Positions 11,801 to 25,439 of a DNA stretch of 64,000 nt are shown here, piece after piece. A program made the position numbers and the translations under genes. Position 1 is the first letter of the stretch; each line of letters opens with the position of its first letter. This stretch comes from Anarhynchus alexandrinus (taxonomy: Eukaryota > Chordata > Aves > Charadriiformes > Charadriidae). The stretch is taken from positions 10,202,533-10,266,532 of the forward strand of contig VUYV01000003.1 of assembly GCA_008711295.1 (NCBI GenBank), given 5' to 3'. A model generated the notes under the pieces. That model was not told the origin of the DNA and did no database searches. It was given only the letters and a program-made list of their open reading frames with translations.

Positions 11801-14800
11801 ATCTGACTCACCTTTGCATTATGCTCTTCAGTTTTATCTTGATGTAACCCCCATTGACTTAATTACGCTGGCGTAAAGATGGAATGGGGAAATGGTGAAT
11901 CATGCCCACTAACAAGTCCATCATGAAAATATAGTTGTCCTTTTGTCTTCAAGGACATTTCTCAGGTGCACTATTCACCAGAATGGGGTGACTCTGCTAG
12001 ACAGAGCCAGATTATCTTTGCTAATTTTAGCAGCTTGCAAGAAAACAGAGGTGTGTTCACCAAATCATACCTCAGTGCAAAAAGCAGATATGCATCAGAA
12101 ATCTGCAACTAGAAATGGGAAATTAGAAAGTAGGAACTTGATGTCGTTGATAAGGCAGGGCATGATGCCTCAATTAAAGACATTATTGGATATAATTCTG
12201 ACATTATATTTATTTTTGGCCAGCGTGCAGCATATGCAGTGTGCAGTTACCTACAGAAGAGCTGAGGAAGAAAGAAAGAAAGTATGAATGGTAACTTAGG
12301 GCCAAACTAAAATACAATGGGGGAAATGCAAAAAATAAATGTATTTTAACCGTCTAAGTGCTAGGAGAAACTACAGTCCCTGTACTGCAGGGGACACAAG
12401 ATCTTGAGGCTTCAGAAAGATCTGGGATCATGGCGTTCTTGAAGGAGGGGCTGCAGCATGAATTCAGTAGGAGAATGCAGCAGAGAATATGATTTACCCT
12501 TACCAGCCATGGCATCTCTGAGGGGTGTTCAGAGGCCTAAGTTTTCTCTGAGACATGTAACGTGATTCTCCGTACCCCAAGTTATGTCTAGCAGGCAGGA
12601 TTTAACCTTTTAACTGGCATGATTTCAGTTATATCAACAAAAGATCTCGGTCTTCTGCCGCAAACAAACAACTCTAAATTAACTGGTCTGAATAATTGAA
12701 CAGGGGTTTGTTTGTTTGTTTATTTCAATTACTGTTTGTGGTAGCAGTGGGTGGAAATGAAATCTGGCCACTGCTTTCTGCCTTCTATCAGATTTGTAGC
12801 TTTGTTCCTCTCTGAACCTCGGTATTGCATGCCATTCTTCATCATATTTGTCCACTACTTCTTTAATCTCCCTTTATTTTTCATTCCCGAGGATCTAGTG
12901 TATCACACTGAGCACTGTAGTACTCTTGATCCAAGAACTCTATCAGCCTTTTCAAGTCTTTTGTGAGAGCATTATTTTTTCCCCAGTCTTTCCTTTATTA
13001 GTTAATTCTTTTTCTTATGTTTTCAAGTCTGTTATAGTCCTCTGAACGATTTTTTGCAGGCAATGTCTTCTCCAGTTTTCATCATATTTCAGCATCCTGA
13101 CCTCTGTAACTTTATTGGCGTGTCAGATGTGCCAGTTTGGGTTGTTCTCAAGATGTCCTTTGTTTAGAAGTCCTCTGGTTCTCAAAGTGCTACATTTACA
13201 TGTACTATTGTGACTACAACTGTCTTATATTTTAAATGCCATTGTAAGCACACAAAAATTATCATATTAAATGTCATACGAGCCTGGCTCTTCTTCAGTT
13301 TATCTTGCCACGCAGCTCTTCTGGGGTTTACTGTTTACTCCCATGGCATCAGCGTCAGGTATTTTTTCTTTTGCTTTGTCCTCTCGCTTTGCACAAGCCA
13401 GTGATGACTTTGCTATATATTTTTAATTCCTGCATTATTTCTGTGAGCACCCCAGGCTACTAGATTGCCCTCTGCTCCCTGCTCCTGCACGTGTTTTACC
13501 CTGCAAGGTCAATATGCTGTTCCCAGTTCTGCTTGTTGTTCCACTGGTGGAGACGTAGTCCTTCCACCTTCTTCCTCGTTCCTAAGTAATAAATGCAGCC
13601 CTCGTTTACATCGCTAACAACGGAGCTTTGAGCCTCTGTTCCACTTTCCATTCTTAATTTGGTTTCTGTGACCTAATATTTGTCCCATGCTTAGCCATCA
13701 CCTCACGGCTCTGGAGCTGAGCAGCAGGTCATGGTCCAGCTCGTCTCTCACAAGTTTTCCCAGTGTTCAGTATTGCTGCTGAGGTTTTATTTTGGATGTC
13801 TTCTCACTGGTTCAGCGTAGGAGTCTGCAAGATCTGGAGGTGTTCCTGCAGACAACCACAGCCATGAAGGAGTTAGGAAGCCAGGCCAGCTGTCTGTAAA
13901 ACACCTGCCCAGCTGATGCCTATGGTACAGAGGTGCTTCCTGACCCTGCCTCATCCAAGGCTGTCGCTGTGTACTTAACTATGGGCACTGCATGTGTGCA
14001 TGTGTGTGTCTATCTGAGAAGGCAAAGCCAGACTGTTAAAGACTTTCATCATCTCTTGTTGGCTGAAAGTGTGAATAAGCCTTGTTTAATATGGGTGTCC
14101 AGGCTGTTTACATTGGTTTTTGAACTACAGCCAAATTAAATTTCTGAGGAGGTTGCTATTGCTTTCTAAAGATGTAACCCCCTATCTTTGTTCATCAGCT
14201 CAAAGGTATTTACTAATCATTGTCTGTGTTTGGCAGAATAACAACAAGTAAAATAGGAGCTTTGTATTTTACACGGTCTTGGTAAACGTGTATTAAAATA
14301 CAACATCCTTTTATTTGAACAATATTCATAAGAGAGAATATTAATTATTATTAATGTTAGAATATTACTGGTTTGCTTTGTGCCTTAGGAGATGACAGTC
14401 TCTGTGGCAGCATTAATTAATATGTAGCTTGGCTGTGTAGGCAGAAAGCAAATAATCTCCTAGCAGACTATTCGACATTAGCATACTGTCTTCCATCTCA
14501 TACTGTACTTTCAAAGCGATTCTCATCCACTGTACTGCAACCTTGCACTAACCTTATGTTAACAAATTTATAACTTGGAAATTATTCTGCTGACATCAAT
14601 GGTGTTACACCATGCAAAACCTGTTTAAAATTAGATCCAAGGTATTTCGTTTTTTAAATTTTAAAATGTGTTCCAAATAATATTCACATGCTTCAGTAAT
14701 TGATGGTTTGGGATTACTTTTCTTTTCCTAGTTAAACAATGAAAGTTTTTTAAAGGTTTGTAGTCTGTTTTTCCCTCTCTTCTTTTTATGCTTAAGATTG

Positions 14801-15014
14801 CTCCCTTAGGCAAAATCACTGATTTCCTATCTTCCCTTCGCAATCCAGTTATATTATGAACCGACAAACTGAATCGTCCGCCAGTTCATTCTTGAATATG
14901 GATTCTTTTTAATGCAAGCAGAGCATGCAGGAATCTCTGCTTTAAGACAGAGAAACTGCCTGTCTGTCTATTTGTCTGTGTACACAGAGTATTATACACA
15001 AGAAAAACAGAAAT
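8881..15014. other. Intronic unique sequence, no gene recognised
   Basis: The sequence is AT-rich throughout with short unrelated ORFs. A short (GTTT)n tract is near 12706-12725. No CR1 copy, RNA gene or coding similarity was seen. Confidence 0.55.
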
Positions 15015-15830
15015 AAAAAAAAATAGAAACCACACATGAGTTAAAGGAACTTTATTAAGGCACAAAGTCAAATATCTAGGAGCTAGGTAACACAAGCATT
15101 GCAGGGTCGTAGTTTTGCCCCCTCTGTATGGCAAAAGAGGGGTTACCTGCTTGCTTTGTCCAGCCACTACCCAGGGCAGGTAAGATGTTTGAAGGAGGCT
15201 GGACTGTCCAGAAATTTAGGCTATCCTTCCCTGTGGTCTCTGCTGGGCACGTGCAAACTGCCACATTTCTGTTTTTACAAAGGCACATGAGTTGACTAGG
15301 CTGGGGTGAACTTTCACCGGGATGGCAGAACACATATACCTGGCAAAGCTGCCAAATCCCTGCTTTATTTTGAGTCCAGGCTGAAAAATATGGGAGGGTT
15401 GGAGCTTTCTAAAGAGTCCATGGTTTTCATCTGGCAGCAGCCGAGGCGTTATGGAGAAATAACGCCCCAGGGGAACCACCCGGGAGCCGGGGACATAGCC
15501 GGCAGGTCCCATTCTTCCTCTATTCCACCCAGGCTGGTACAAAAAGGGGCCAGGGGGCAAGAGGGACCTTTCTGATGCATGAGGTGGCAGTACACAGCTT
15601 TTCACCCAGTGTCCTGGGAGGAAGAGAAAAAGGAGGTGTGGGTGGGCACGCGTCCTCCAGAGCTGCTGGGACACCACTGGGCAGCTTTCACTAGAGGCTG
15701 GATGAGGCCCCAGCAGCCCTGGGATGGGATAAAGCTGAGCCCACCATCGGGCCAAAACGAGCAAGCTCTTTTCCTGTCAGAAGTTTCCTCATTAATCTGC
15801 TGAGTGACACAGTGGTTAGTACCATCCTTA
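15015..15830 (-). other. GC-elevated block with 182-codon ORF and AATAAA on - strand
   Basis: The local base composition rises compared with the surrounding intron. On the - strand a 182-codon open frame covers 15216-15764, and downstream of it an AATAAA hexamer (TTTATT near 15050 on +) is followed by T-rich sequence. The predicted protein is proline- and serine-rich and not recognised. It could be a non-coding RNA 3' end, an old retro-insertion or chance. No LTR boundaries or domain motifs were identified. Confidence 0.25.
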
Positions 15831-15899
15831 TGGGCCTCCTATCAACTACTGCTGCTTACAAGGAAGCCCATGTCGGGTACTTCAGGTGAGCCGATACCC

Positions 15900-16150
15900 T
15901 GGAGTCATCTCAGGGGCGTGCGTTCGTTGGGAGGAGAGCCTCATGGAAACGAGTGAGCTTGTCTAAAATTTCCCCGAGCCCCGCGGCGGTGCCGTGACAG
16001 CCAGGCAGCCCAGCTCAGCCCAGCCAGCCCTGGGAGCGCGGGAGCCGGGAGGAGGAAGTGGATGGGGGGTCGAGGCGGCAGCGGGGAGGGGGGCTCAGAT
16101 AACAACCGCTCGTGGAAATCCAACCTACACGGGTTGTGCGTGTCGCCAGT
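15900..16150. promoter_or_regulatory. Small CpG-containing GC-rich patch
   Basis: A GC-rich stretch with several CpG dinucleotides (GCCCCGCGGCGGTGCCGTG and following) sits in an AT-rich intron. It might be a small CpG island or regulatory element. No exon or promoter motif supports a gene start. Confidence 0.25.
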
Positions 16151-16159
16151 GTGAAGATA

Positions 16160-19100
16160 CATTTTTAAAAATTGTTTAAGTAGCACCGGAGGCAGCGGTG
16201 TGACCTGCCGATGACTTCTCCGTTTGGAACTACGGAATGCAGAATAAAGGGAGAAAAAAAAGAAAAAAGCTGTGGAAGAGACATATCTATGCCTGTTTCA
16301 GCTGTTCTGTAGAGAAAGTTTCATTCCTTACAATTAAAAGGAAATTTCCTTATTTGGCTTATTTTAAGAAAGTTATTTCCAAGTTTGACATGGCATTGAT
16401 TCCTCCTTATCTGGATTTCAGATTGTTCTGAACATTCAAGTATGCTGAACTTTTACTGTAAACTCCTCAAGAAGAGTGGGGTTTTTTTTGTTGTTTTTGC
16501 TGCTCATTTTGCGGCTTCCAGAACAATAGACCTTGGGCCTATGATAGCTAGTAATTTGCCTGTTGTTTCAGGTGTTACCAGTAAGAATGGTCCTCTCTCT
16601 ACAGTTTCTACATGTTACTTCTGTTTTATTACTGTAAAGAATCACAATTGCACTGGGATTTCTTTTTACAGAGAACTGACTTTAATATATATTTTTTCAC
16701 TTGTATCTGATAATGGGATGACCAATGTGCTGTCCTGACTGTTTTCCAAAGCCAGACAGAACCTGATGATGCTAAGTTTTAACTCTTAAACTGCTGCTGT
16801 TATAAGCTCACACTTTTCTTTGCAGACGCTTTTGGTGAAAGATGCCACGTGACAGTCCTTAAAAGTCATGCCTGTATTTTACCCAGTGTGATTATATGTC
16901 ATGCCTTCATTGAAAGAAAAGATTTCTCAGTTTTTATTAACACAGACAAATCAAAACAATCCCAAAGTCAGGGTGGAGGGAGCATAGCATCATTCTACTC
17001 ATCGGCCAGTCTCATGATTTTTGACGGTTTGGGTTTGACAGCTGGCCAAGCCTTTGTATGTGACCTGCAAAAGTCCATTCTGATTTTGGGGGGGGTTTCA
17101 TGCATTACAGGGAAGGTAGCCTGCAGTTGTCCCACTCACTGGGAAAAGTCATTGGGATCCTGCACAAACATACTTCAGTATCCTCTTTGATTTAGAGGGA
17201 TTCATTTGATCAAGTCCTAATGAATCTCCCGAGATAATATCCCCTGAAGAAGGCAGGAAAGTCCCTAAAATAAGAGAGTAGTGATGGGTTTGCAACATTA
17301 CACATAGCAAAATTATTTTCATAAGTAGTAGAAGCATGAACAGGGGAAATATTTTTGCCTCCATTCTTCTAGGATTGCTGCACCTTGGTCCCTCCATGAC
17401 ATCAACAGCAGAACTCCTGCCTGGAGAAGAAAATAGGAAATACAGAGTACTTACGTTTTTCCAGTGAAAATACTTTCTCCCCCAAAAGACCACTTTGGTC
17501 TTCCCTATTATAAAATGTAAACACTCCTTATAGTTTGAGTATAACCACACTTTCAACAGCTGCTGCCTTTCACCTGTGCTGCAGCTCTATTTATGCAGTG
17601 AATGAAGCCCTCTCTTCAGACACTGCACATTAGTTGCAATTTTTTAACTGCTTTGGAATCCTTTGGGTAGAAAAGTATGTTATAAATTTAAGATATTAAA
17701 TCGTTAAGAAGAATAAGAGCATAACCAGATGCTGATGCTCATGTTATAGCCATGCTGTTAACAGCAAGTTGGAAGATACCTACATTTCATCTCTGGTGCA
17801 GGTGTCACATCATGAAACCCTTTTCATTAATTGCACATTAAAAGTCACGAGGATGTTTAGCCCCAGCTAATCCCACTGTACAGCAGTCCAGAACCTGCCT
17901 GATCTTATAGTTAGAAATTTTCATCTAACCTCCCACTGTATTGGCATTATTGGCAAGCTTATATCCATCTGGCCTTCACTTAAATAGTTCTTTCCTTTGG
18001 TGATGCTGTAGCATCTTCTCCCAAGTGACCGTATAGCATGCAGTTATATCACCTCCCAGGTTTTAGTACAGTTGAGTAAACAAAATTCATCCTTGTGTTC
18101 TTATAAGATGTTTCTGTACCCCTTGACCATCCTTGCAAGTTTTGTCTGTACCTGGTCCAATTCCAGTTTGGTTTCTTTTAACGACACTACTGAGAGTAGT
18201 ATTTAAATACTACACAGTATTTGAAATTAAAGACACGTCAATCAGTGTCTCATACGCTAGCAGTAATACTCCCCTACTTTGGCTGGAAATGCCTCATACT
18301 GTGTATAATAAGATTGTGTTTCCCTTCGTGGTTGCATCACACTTCTGATTCACAGTCAGCTGTGATGAACTGGCACCTCCAGGTTCTTCTTTACACCAGT
18401 TATTTCAAAATACAGTGAGCCTTTTGTTTCTAGTCTCTAAGTGAATTATCTCAAGCTTTTTCCTCTTGACTCTCAACTCCTTTCCATGATGGCAGCCTTC
18501 ATGCGAGCCAGTTGTTTTTTTCTAACTTAAGCTGCCTTTGTGCTGATGTTTCTCAAATTTAAGCCATCATCAACTTTCTTCAGCTTGCTTGGAATATTTT
18601 TGAAAGAACCTGTAATGAGTCTTAAGACTGATAATGGCAAATCCCACCAGTAACTTCATGCCAGCACAGGACTTCCCGTTTTGTGACCTGTTGCTATCCC
18701 CCTTTATACATTTTATTATTGCTCCGCTGTACCTCATCTTCTCCAGCTTAGCTGTTATTCCAGTTACTGGAAGGATAAATTAGCCTATGTCGTGCCCTAT
18801 CACGTCACAGCTAGATTACTCTTAATAAATAGCAAGTGTCGGGTGAAAGCTACTCAGATGCTTCCACATTGTGCTGCAAGCTATGAGATAGAAGTATCTT
18901 CTGTCGTGACGGGGCATGGCTAGGTAAATCAACGTTACTTTAGAAAGTTTGCAGGAAAGAGTTGATACTTTTTCCTATTTTTTCTCCTCTCCGGATTGAA
19001 TGTCAAGGTCACTGGGTTTGTTCTGTTTCATCTGATCCCCAAAAGGAGAGAAATAGAGATGCTTTCTGCAAGGCAAGCGATTTGTGCAAGTCTTCTTTTA

Positions 19101-20740
19101 ACGTTGGTTTTAGGGTTTGTCATTTAAATGCGTACTTTGCTTATTGGCATAAAAGGACCCTGCTTTAATTTGAATCACAAAAGAACTCTGCATCAAGTTC
19201 TAGATTACTTTCTTCTTCTGTATTATGTAAAATTATGCACCAGATTTTTTTTCCTTTCCTGCACTTTCTTGCCACAATGGAATACTGTCATTTGTTTCAT
19301 TTAACAAAAGTCAGATGCTGCTGCTGCTAAAAGTAACCAAGGTAGCAATTCAGGTAAACAAGTTCTTGCAAAAACTGCTCCCTAATTATTCAAGTAGCAG
19401 TAGTTGTTGATTGGATTGGGGTTTTATGTTTGTTTGGGGTTTTTTTTTTGGTTTTTACATGCATATTCTTGCTTTGTTAGATTTGAAAACAGTCAAACAA
19501 GTTAGTAATTTTTTGTTGGCTTTTTATGTGCTTTATGTTTCAGTGCTCTGAGTCACATTCTGCATGAATATCCATAAGCATGAAATCATTACATTTTGCT
19601 TAATGTGTTTCCTCTTTGCACTTCTAGCAGCAGTTCCACTGACCGGTTTGTTACGTATTACCAACGGATGGCACAAAGCTTCTCTTTTAAATTGAGTGCC
19701 AGTCTTGAATATTTCTTTAATTTTTTCTTGTTTGCTAATTCTGGGTCAGAGGTTTGGTCTTGCAAAGCATTGACCACTTCTGCACTTCTGCTAAAATTAG
19801 CAGGAGTACTCATCTGCTCAACTTCAAGTGTGTTTTTCTGCATCAGGGCCAGAGCACTTGCAACCTGGGGAGATGAAGGTCCGTATTCTGCTGGTTTGTC
19901 TCCCCTTGTTTTACCAACATTTGCAGTACCAAACCACTGCTTTATCATTCCATAGCAGGCAATACAGCTGGCTTAAGCATGATGTTACTTTCATTCTTAT
20001 GCTTACGGTTATAAGCATGTCCCCCTTTATTCAGCCTAGCCAAGCTTTGTTGGCCATATGTTATACCATATGCTATTGTTCATGTGCTGCCACATAGAAA
20101 CTTTTGATAGGATTAACTGAATTATCTTCAATATGAAATAGAGCAGGCTTTATTAAAAATAAATCTGAAATAGTGGGGTAAAGATGCTCTATGTTTTATG
20201 GGAGATCTCAGATGAGTGATATATCTGAAAGGGCTTTGAGTTGTGGAGTGCTGGGGGGAGTTCTTTTTAGTTGGTGGTGAATTCAGTTTGGGAGGTTTTT
20301 TCCCTTTGTTTTGTCTTTTAACTCTAAAACTCAGTATTCAGAAACAACTGTGTGAAACAAACACAAATCTGTTGTATTTTTTAAAACTATTCTAGTCCTG
20401 TTTCCAGCTCCTCTTGTGCTGACATTCTACAAACTGGTTTTCTAAAAGGACTGTCACCATCAATTTTGCTTTTTTAAAGGACTTTAATTCTTTCAGCATG
20501 TTCATATGGTTTTATAAAGCCCCAGATACATGGCAAATCCCCTTGGTGTTGTAAGACAAGATTGCTGTTAAAAAATGTTTAGGCTTAGTCAGCTTCTTCT
20601 CACTACTGAAGTCATGAGGGACTCTGGGAAATGGTGTTTATACTAAGCTTAAATTGATAGGGCAAGTTTAATGCAATCAGGTCAAAGGTACAACTGCTTA
20701 GCTAGTCTCATCAACCACTCGGGTTTCAGCATCAGTTTAT
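16160..20740. other. Intronic unique sequence, no gene recognised
   Basis: AT-rich sequence with short ORFs only; the largest are about 110-135 codons at 16849-17190 (+) and 17149-17556 (-) and have no recognisable domain. A T/G-rich run lies at about 19430-19450. Confidence 0.5.
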
Positions 20741-20960
20741 AAGAAAAGGCCCGTAATGATAACATCTGGCTGCGAGCGCATGGGCTGCATTCTCCGAGCA
20801 GTGATTGAATGTAATTTAATGGTGGGGAGGAGCAAACTGAAGGGCAGCTTCATTCCTGAATTATGATCCCCGACAGATAAGGTACAACTGCCAGACTTTG
20901 ATCACCCCTGTTATCAATTCACTTGATGAAGAGCCTTTCTCCAGCATAACCTGGACGGAG
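20740..20960. promoter_or_regulatory. Candidate conserved non-coding element
   Basis: This is a low-repeat block with mixed composition and several developmental factor core motifs, including TGTAATTTAATGG (homeodomain-like), CAGATAAGG (GATA), TTATCAATTCACTTGA (GATA and NKX2-like) and TGATCACC. The assignment is inferred from motif density only, without alignment. Confidence 0.25.
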
Positions 20961-23900
20961 ATGTCTTCCTCTAAGGAAGGAGTGCAGTCCGTTCCAAGGG
21001 CTGGTGGGGGGATGTCAGGTCCAGGACAAGGTTTCATGGTTTCCTAGTGCATATGAGTGTGGCTGATTGCTGGTCGGGCATCGCTTCCCGCGACTGCCGA
21101 GTGACCCAGGACAACGCTTGAGGAAATGCGCTAGACAGAATAACGAATTGGGCTGCTCTTCTAACGTGAGAAAGCATAATGTTCAATTATACGTTTCCTG
21201 TCTCATACTATCCAAGTTGGTGTGCGGCAACCTAAATATTCAAGATTACTGCCAGGCAGGCCCCAAAATATACACTTGTTAGGAGAAGGTAGACACCCAA
21301 GACATCCTGAGGGATTTTAATCACAGGCAAGTCTGGTCTGCTGATCTTAATTCAGACCCGAAAAAGGGCTTTTGCATACAGGATATGTCCGGGTTTACCA
21401 GCCAAATACGGTTGTCAACAAAAAGGTATTGCCTTCTTTGCCTTCTTTGCACTATACAAAATTTCCTATCGTATCATTATTTCTTTTCTGAGCAACTTTC
21501 TAGATTTTGATCCACTTTGGCTGAAATTTTCTCTGTTAAATGTCTGCCCCAAGCTAAAGAATTTGGAGAATTTCAGCCGAAATAATTTCCAATAATCCTT
21601 ACAGAAAAAAAATACAATGGGTTGTTGTCGGACATCTGTAACACCCTGCTCTGAGGTGGGGACTTGAAATGTGGCTTGTACGTCATTGACATACTTTTTT
21701 TTTCCTGTGAAAATCACTGTATATTATGAGACTTTGAAAGAAATCACAATTTACACATACTTAGCAAAAAGTCATTAATTTTTCCAGGTAAAATGTCAGA
21801 ATATTTAATTCACAGTCAACATATTCAGGCTTCTGATGATGCTAAATGAGATGTGCTATTTCTGGGGATCCCCAAGCATGTGTCCTCCACCCTGCCAATA
21901 CCATCAAGTTGAACTGAACAAATCTGAGCCAACATGTGGCATTCTCTGTGGTTAGAGGAACCACTTGGTACAGAGGATCAACATTGTCTCTATTCCCAAG
22001 TATATTGCTTACGTTGAGGCAGCACAGACCTCAAAGCTTGGCAGGTTAGTGATTATCTGACCTAACTGTTTTCAGCAAAGGTCCCATGAAATTTTCTTTG
22101 GTTGCACACGAAACAGAGAAGCAGGTTCTCAGTTGCATCTGTCACTCAAAAAAGGAGTATACTCTCCTCTGTCTCAAAAAGCATGCATGGGTGGGCTGTA
22201 TGTGAGTGATATTAAGAAGATCCATAACAGCCAGTGTGGGACCCAAATACCAGATATACCCAGTCTCATTTCAGTCTACAAGTCCTTGTAATCACATATG
22301 GCACAAGCTTTACTCTGGATGGGGCCATGCATTTTTCTGTTTTCTCTGCACATGCATGTAAACCGTTTCCATGTTTGTGTAAGGACGTTCTTTATGATTT
22401 ACATTGGGTTTGCTGATATTCAGTGTGTATTCAGTGGGGATGCCTTTCATTCATGTCAAACGAAAATAGGATAATTCTTGCCAGTCAGCAAGCATGTGTT
22501 TTTCAGACATTCATTAAGGAAGAAACTTCAACATAGAGGTTAGGTTGATAAGGTTTGCCACTCCTTTTGAGGAACCAAACCCCAGGAAGACCGGACAACT
22601 TGCCCACAGATCAATGGCAGGACAGACCATGGGATCTGACTCCCAGCTCTGCTCTCTAATTATGAGGTAGCATAGACCTGCTCCTGGGCCGAGGCACACC
22701 CCAGTGTAGGATCAGCTCTTATACAGGACAATGGGTAGCATTTTACACTCTTTTGTCTTGATATGTATATTTTACTGTCCCATAATTATAAATCAGGTAG
22801 TAAACCACTTTCTAATGGCACAGAAAACAGCCAGCCAAAGCTTGGCCCACTGATCTTCCACAGCTTTGAATTGTTTCAGTAGTTTTCAGTGCTTAGCTCA
22901 GTGCATGTAATGCGTCTTCTCATACAGATGGGATGAGACCCTACTTAAAGTAGTAATGATTATATACATCATGCTTCTAAATGTATAAACTGCTTTGGAG
23001 CATACTGGAAAAGCTAATATACCAACAGTTAAACCAATGAATCATACTTCGTAAGGGAGTGTTTTTATATATAATATATAAAATCCAACTGTATATGTAT
23101 AGGGAGGGTGAATATTTACACATCACATGTGTAAGATATAAATGATCCTGATGAACATGACTGAAGTAAATTATGTTAATGCTCCAGTTAGAACTATTTC
23201 TACATTAGTTTCAAAATGTTTTTGTTATACTGTAGATTCAGTGTCAGGAAGATGAAGGAATCTGGGCTTTTAACTGCAACCTCCACACTGCAGTGTGACT
23301 CTATGGGGATGTTCAAAATTAAACATTTGGTTTAAGCATTAAACACTAAAGTTTTCTTTTTAATTCCTAGGCCTGTATAAAAGCAGATTGGGAAATGGTT
23401 TATAATAATTCCTATTGGGGGCTTCTACACCAACGATGTCAGAAATGACATCACTTTTCTGCTATTTGTTTTTTATTGCTTTTCAAGAAGTCTTTAAATA
23501 GCCAGCATGTGTTTGTCCTGGTGATAAGTGATAACCTTTAAAACAGGCCTATTTTTCTTTTAAGAGAAGGATGCTTCCGTCCCGCCTCCAAGTTAGTTGA
23601 CTTTATCAAGGGAAGCCACCATCTGTCCCCAAGTCTTGCCAGTCCTGAAAGGTGTGGAAGGATTCATCACTAGAGGGAGTCGTTGAGTTCTTGGTTACCC
23701 TTCTCTGTAGTCAGAGCTTGTGGTGGATGGTTGTGCAACTGGTCCCATGGTGAATGGTCCCATGCAGCTATCTGCAGGAAGGGTGATCTAACCCATGCTG
23801 TCAGCTCCAAGTAAGGATATCCTGTTGACCCTTTTCTTATTTTGTGCTCCAAGTGCTCTCTTCCTAGGTGAAGGACCAAGGAGAGAAGGCAGCCTTTGTG

Positions 23901-25430
23901 CTCCCTCTGCCTCCACTGGCATTTGGCCCCATCTTGAAGGCTTTGCACTTGAGAGAGGAGTAGCTAGCACACAGTCTTGCTATATACGCGTGATGGGACA
24001 AAAACCAGGGTGGGAGGAGAAGTCCCAGTGGATAAGGAGTGAAAAAAAACCCTTCAGAGAAATGGGGAAGGGAAGAAATACCAAAAGTCTGAAGGTCCCA
24101 GTAGGACAAATGGAATAGATGCTAAGAGAAAGGCATATAAGGGAGAGGGGTAGATAAATGGAAATGATTAAGAGGGGAATATGGGAAGTGGAAAAGAGGT
24201 GTGCAACAAAGGAAACAAAAACAGCCAAGGGAAGATGAGGAGAAATCATGACTTCTTACAAGGGAAGATATATGAAGATCTTATGGAGGGGAATAGGAAC
24301 ATTTTTAACAGAGTATTTGTGGCACTCAAGTAAAAAGTTACATTAATCTAAAAATCTTCGCTGTCCATCAGCAACAGCTAAAGTGCCATATTTACACTAA
24401 CTTAACATTGCAAATTGAGGAATGTAATAATTAAGGACAAAATGGAGTTTGGAGGACCAGTTTGAATATGTGACGGACAAAGGAGACAATAAGATAAATA
24501 ACCTCTTTGGGTTTCACATCGTGTTTACAGCAGACTCTGCCTTCCGCTGGACAGAGTAACCAGTATCCCCAGCTATGGCTAGATACATAACAGAATCTAC
24601 AAGGGTAGGTTAATCCAGCTTTATGTTCCCCTCAGTCTGAGGTGGGCACGTTGACTAGGGCCGCTCTAACACACGGTTCTTTCCTCTCCAAAGTGGCATG
24701 AGCTGTGTGAGAGGTCCATGGTTGCTTTTTCTCCTTGGGCCACTTTCTGGTGGTCTCTATGCTCTTGGAAAGGTATCCCTGTTCTCGGGCACTCCTCTCA
24801 TTTTCAGCTACTTGAGTGTGTTGCAGCCTGTACTCTTGGACAGTCTCCTCTAGTGTTTCCATGCATGAAAATTCTATGGGAAATATACGAAAGCACATGG
24901 ATTTGGTACAGGTTCATTCGTATTTTTAAATAGAATGTAATTTGCTATTGGCAAATTAATCTCATTTATCCTTGTTTCATTTGTTTAAACCATGTGAGTA
25001 GAGTTATTCATGTGCAAAGGAGTTGGCAAATGCTGCCAAATCCACTAATACCTCTGGCTGCTGAACATAGGATTTGGAAATGGAGTTATTTGCCATCCTC
25101 ATTTTGTAGTATGCTAATTTCCATGGCAACCCACTGTGATATTAGAGAAACGTATGGCTTTGCCTGCAGAAAAAGCAAAAAAGAAATTATTAACCTGCCA
25201 ATATCACACAGGCAGCACCAGAAAACTGTAGTGAGCAAGACAGATTTGCAGGACTGGACTCTTTTGTCAGTGGTGGAAGTGGTCCCACTAACCTGTTGCA
25301 CAGTATATTTAAAAGCCAATTCCAAGTCTTTGCATTCATCTTTTCATTTTTCAGCTTTCAGTTAGGAGAAGTTATTGACACTGCTCCAGCTCTTTTGTGC
25401 ATATGTGCATGTGGCTGCAATAAATATCTA
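20961..25430. other. Intronic unique sequence, no gene recognised
   Basis: AT-rich sequence without coding similarity. One weak MIR-like patch near 22612-22680 is listed separately. A GC-neutral block at 23660-24120 carries overlapping short ORFs on both strands that look random. Confidence 0.5.
22612..22680 (+). repeat. Possible MIR-type SINE fragment
   Basis: The words ACAGACC, GATCTGACTCCCAGCTCTGCT and a following CTAATTATGAGGT resemble the central MIR core in which a Gln/Ser-type 'cccagctctgcc' block follows the 'agacctgggttc' block. The match is short and diverged. Confidence 0.3.
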
Positions 25431-25439
25431 AATCTTAAC

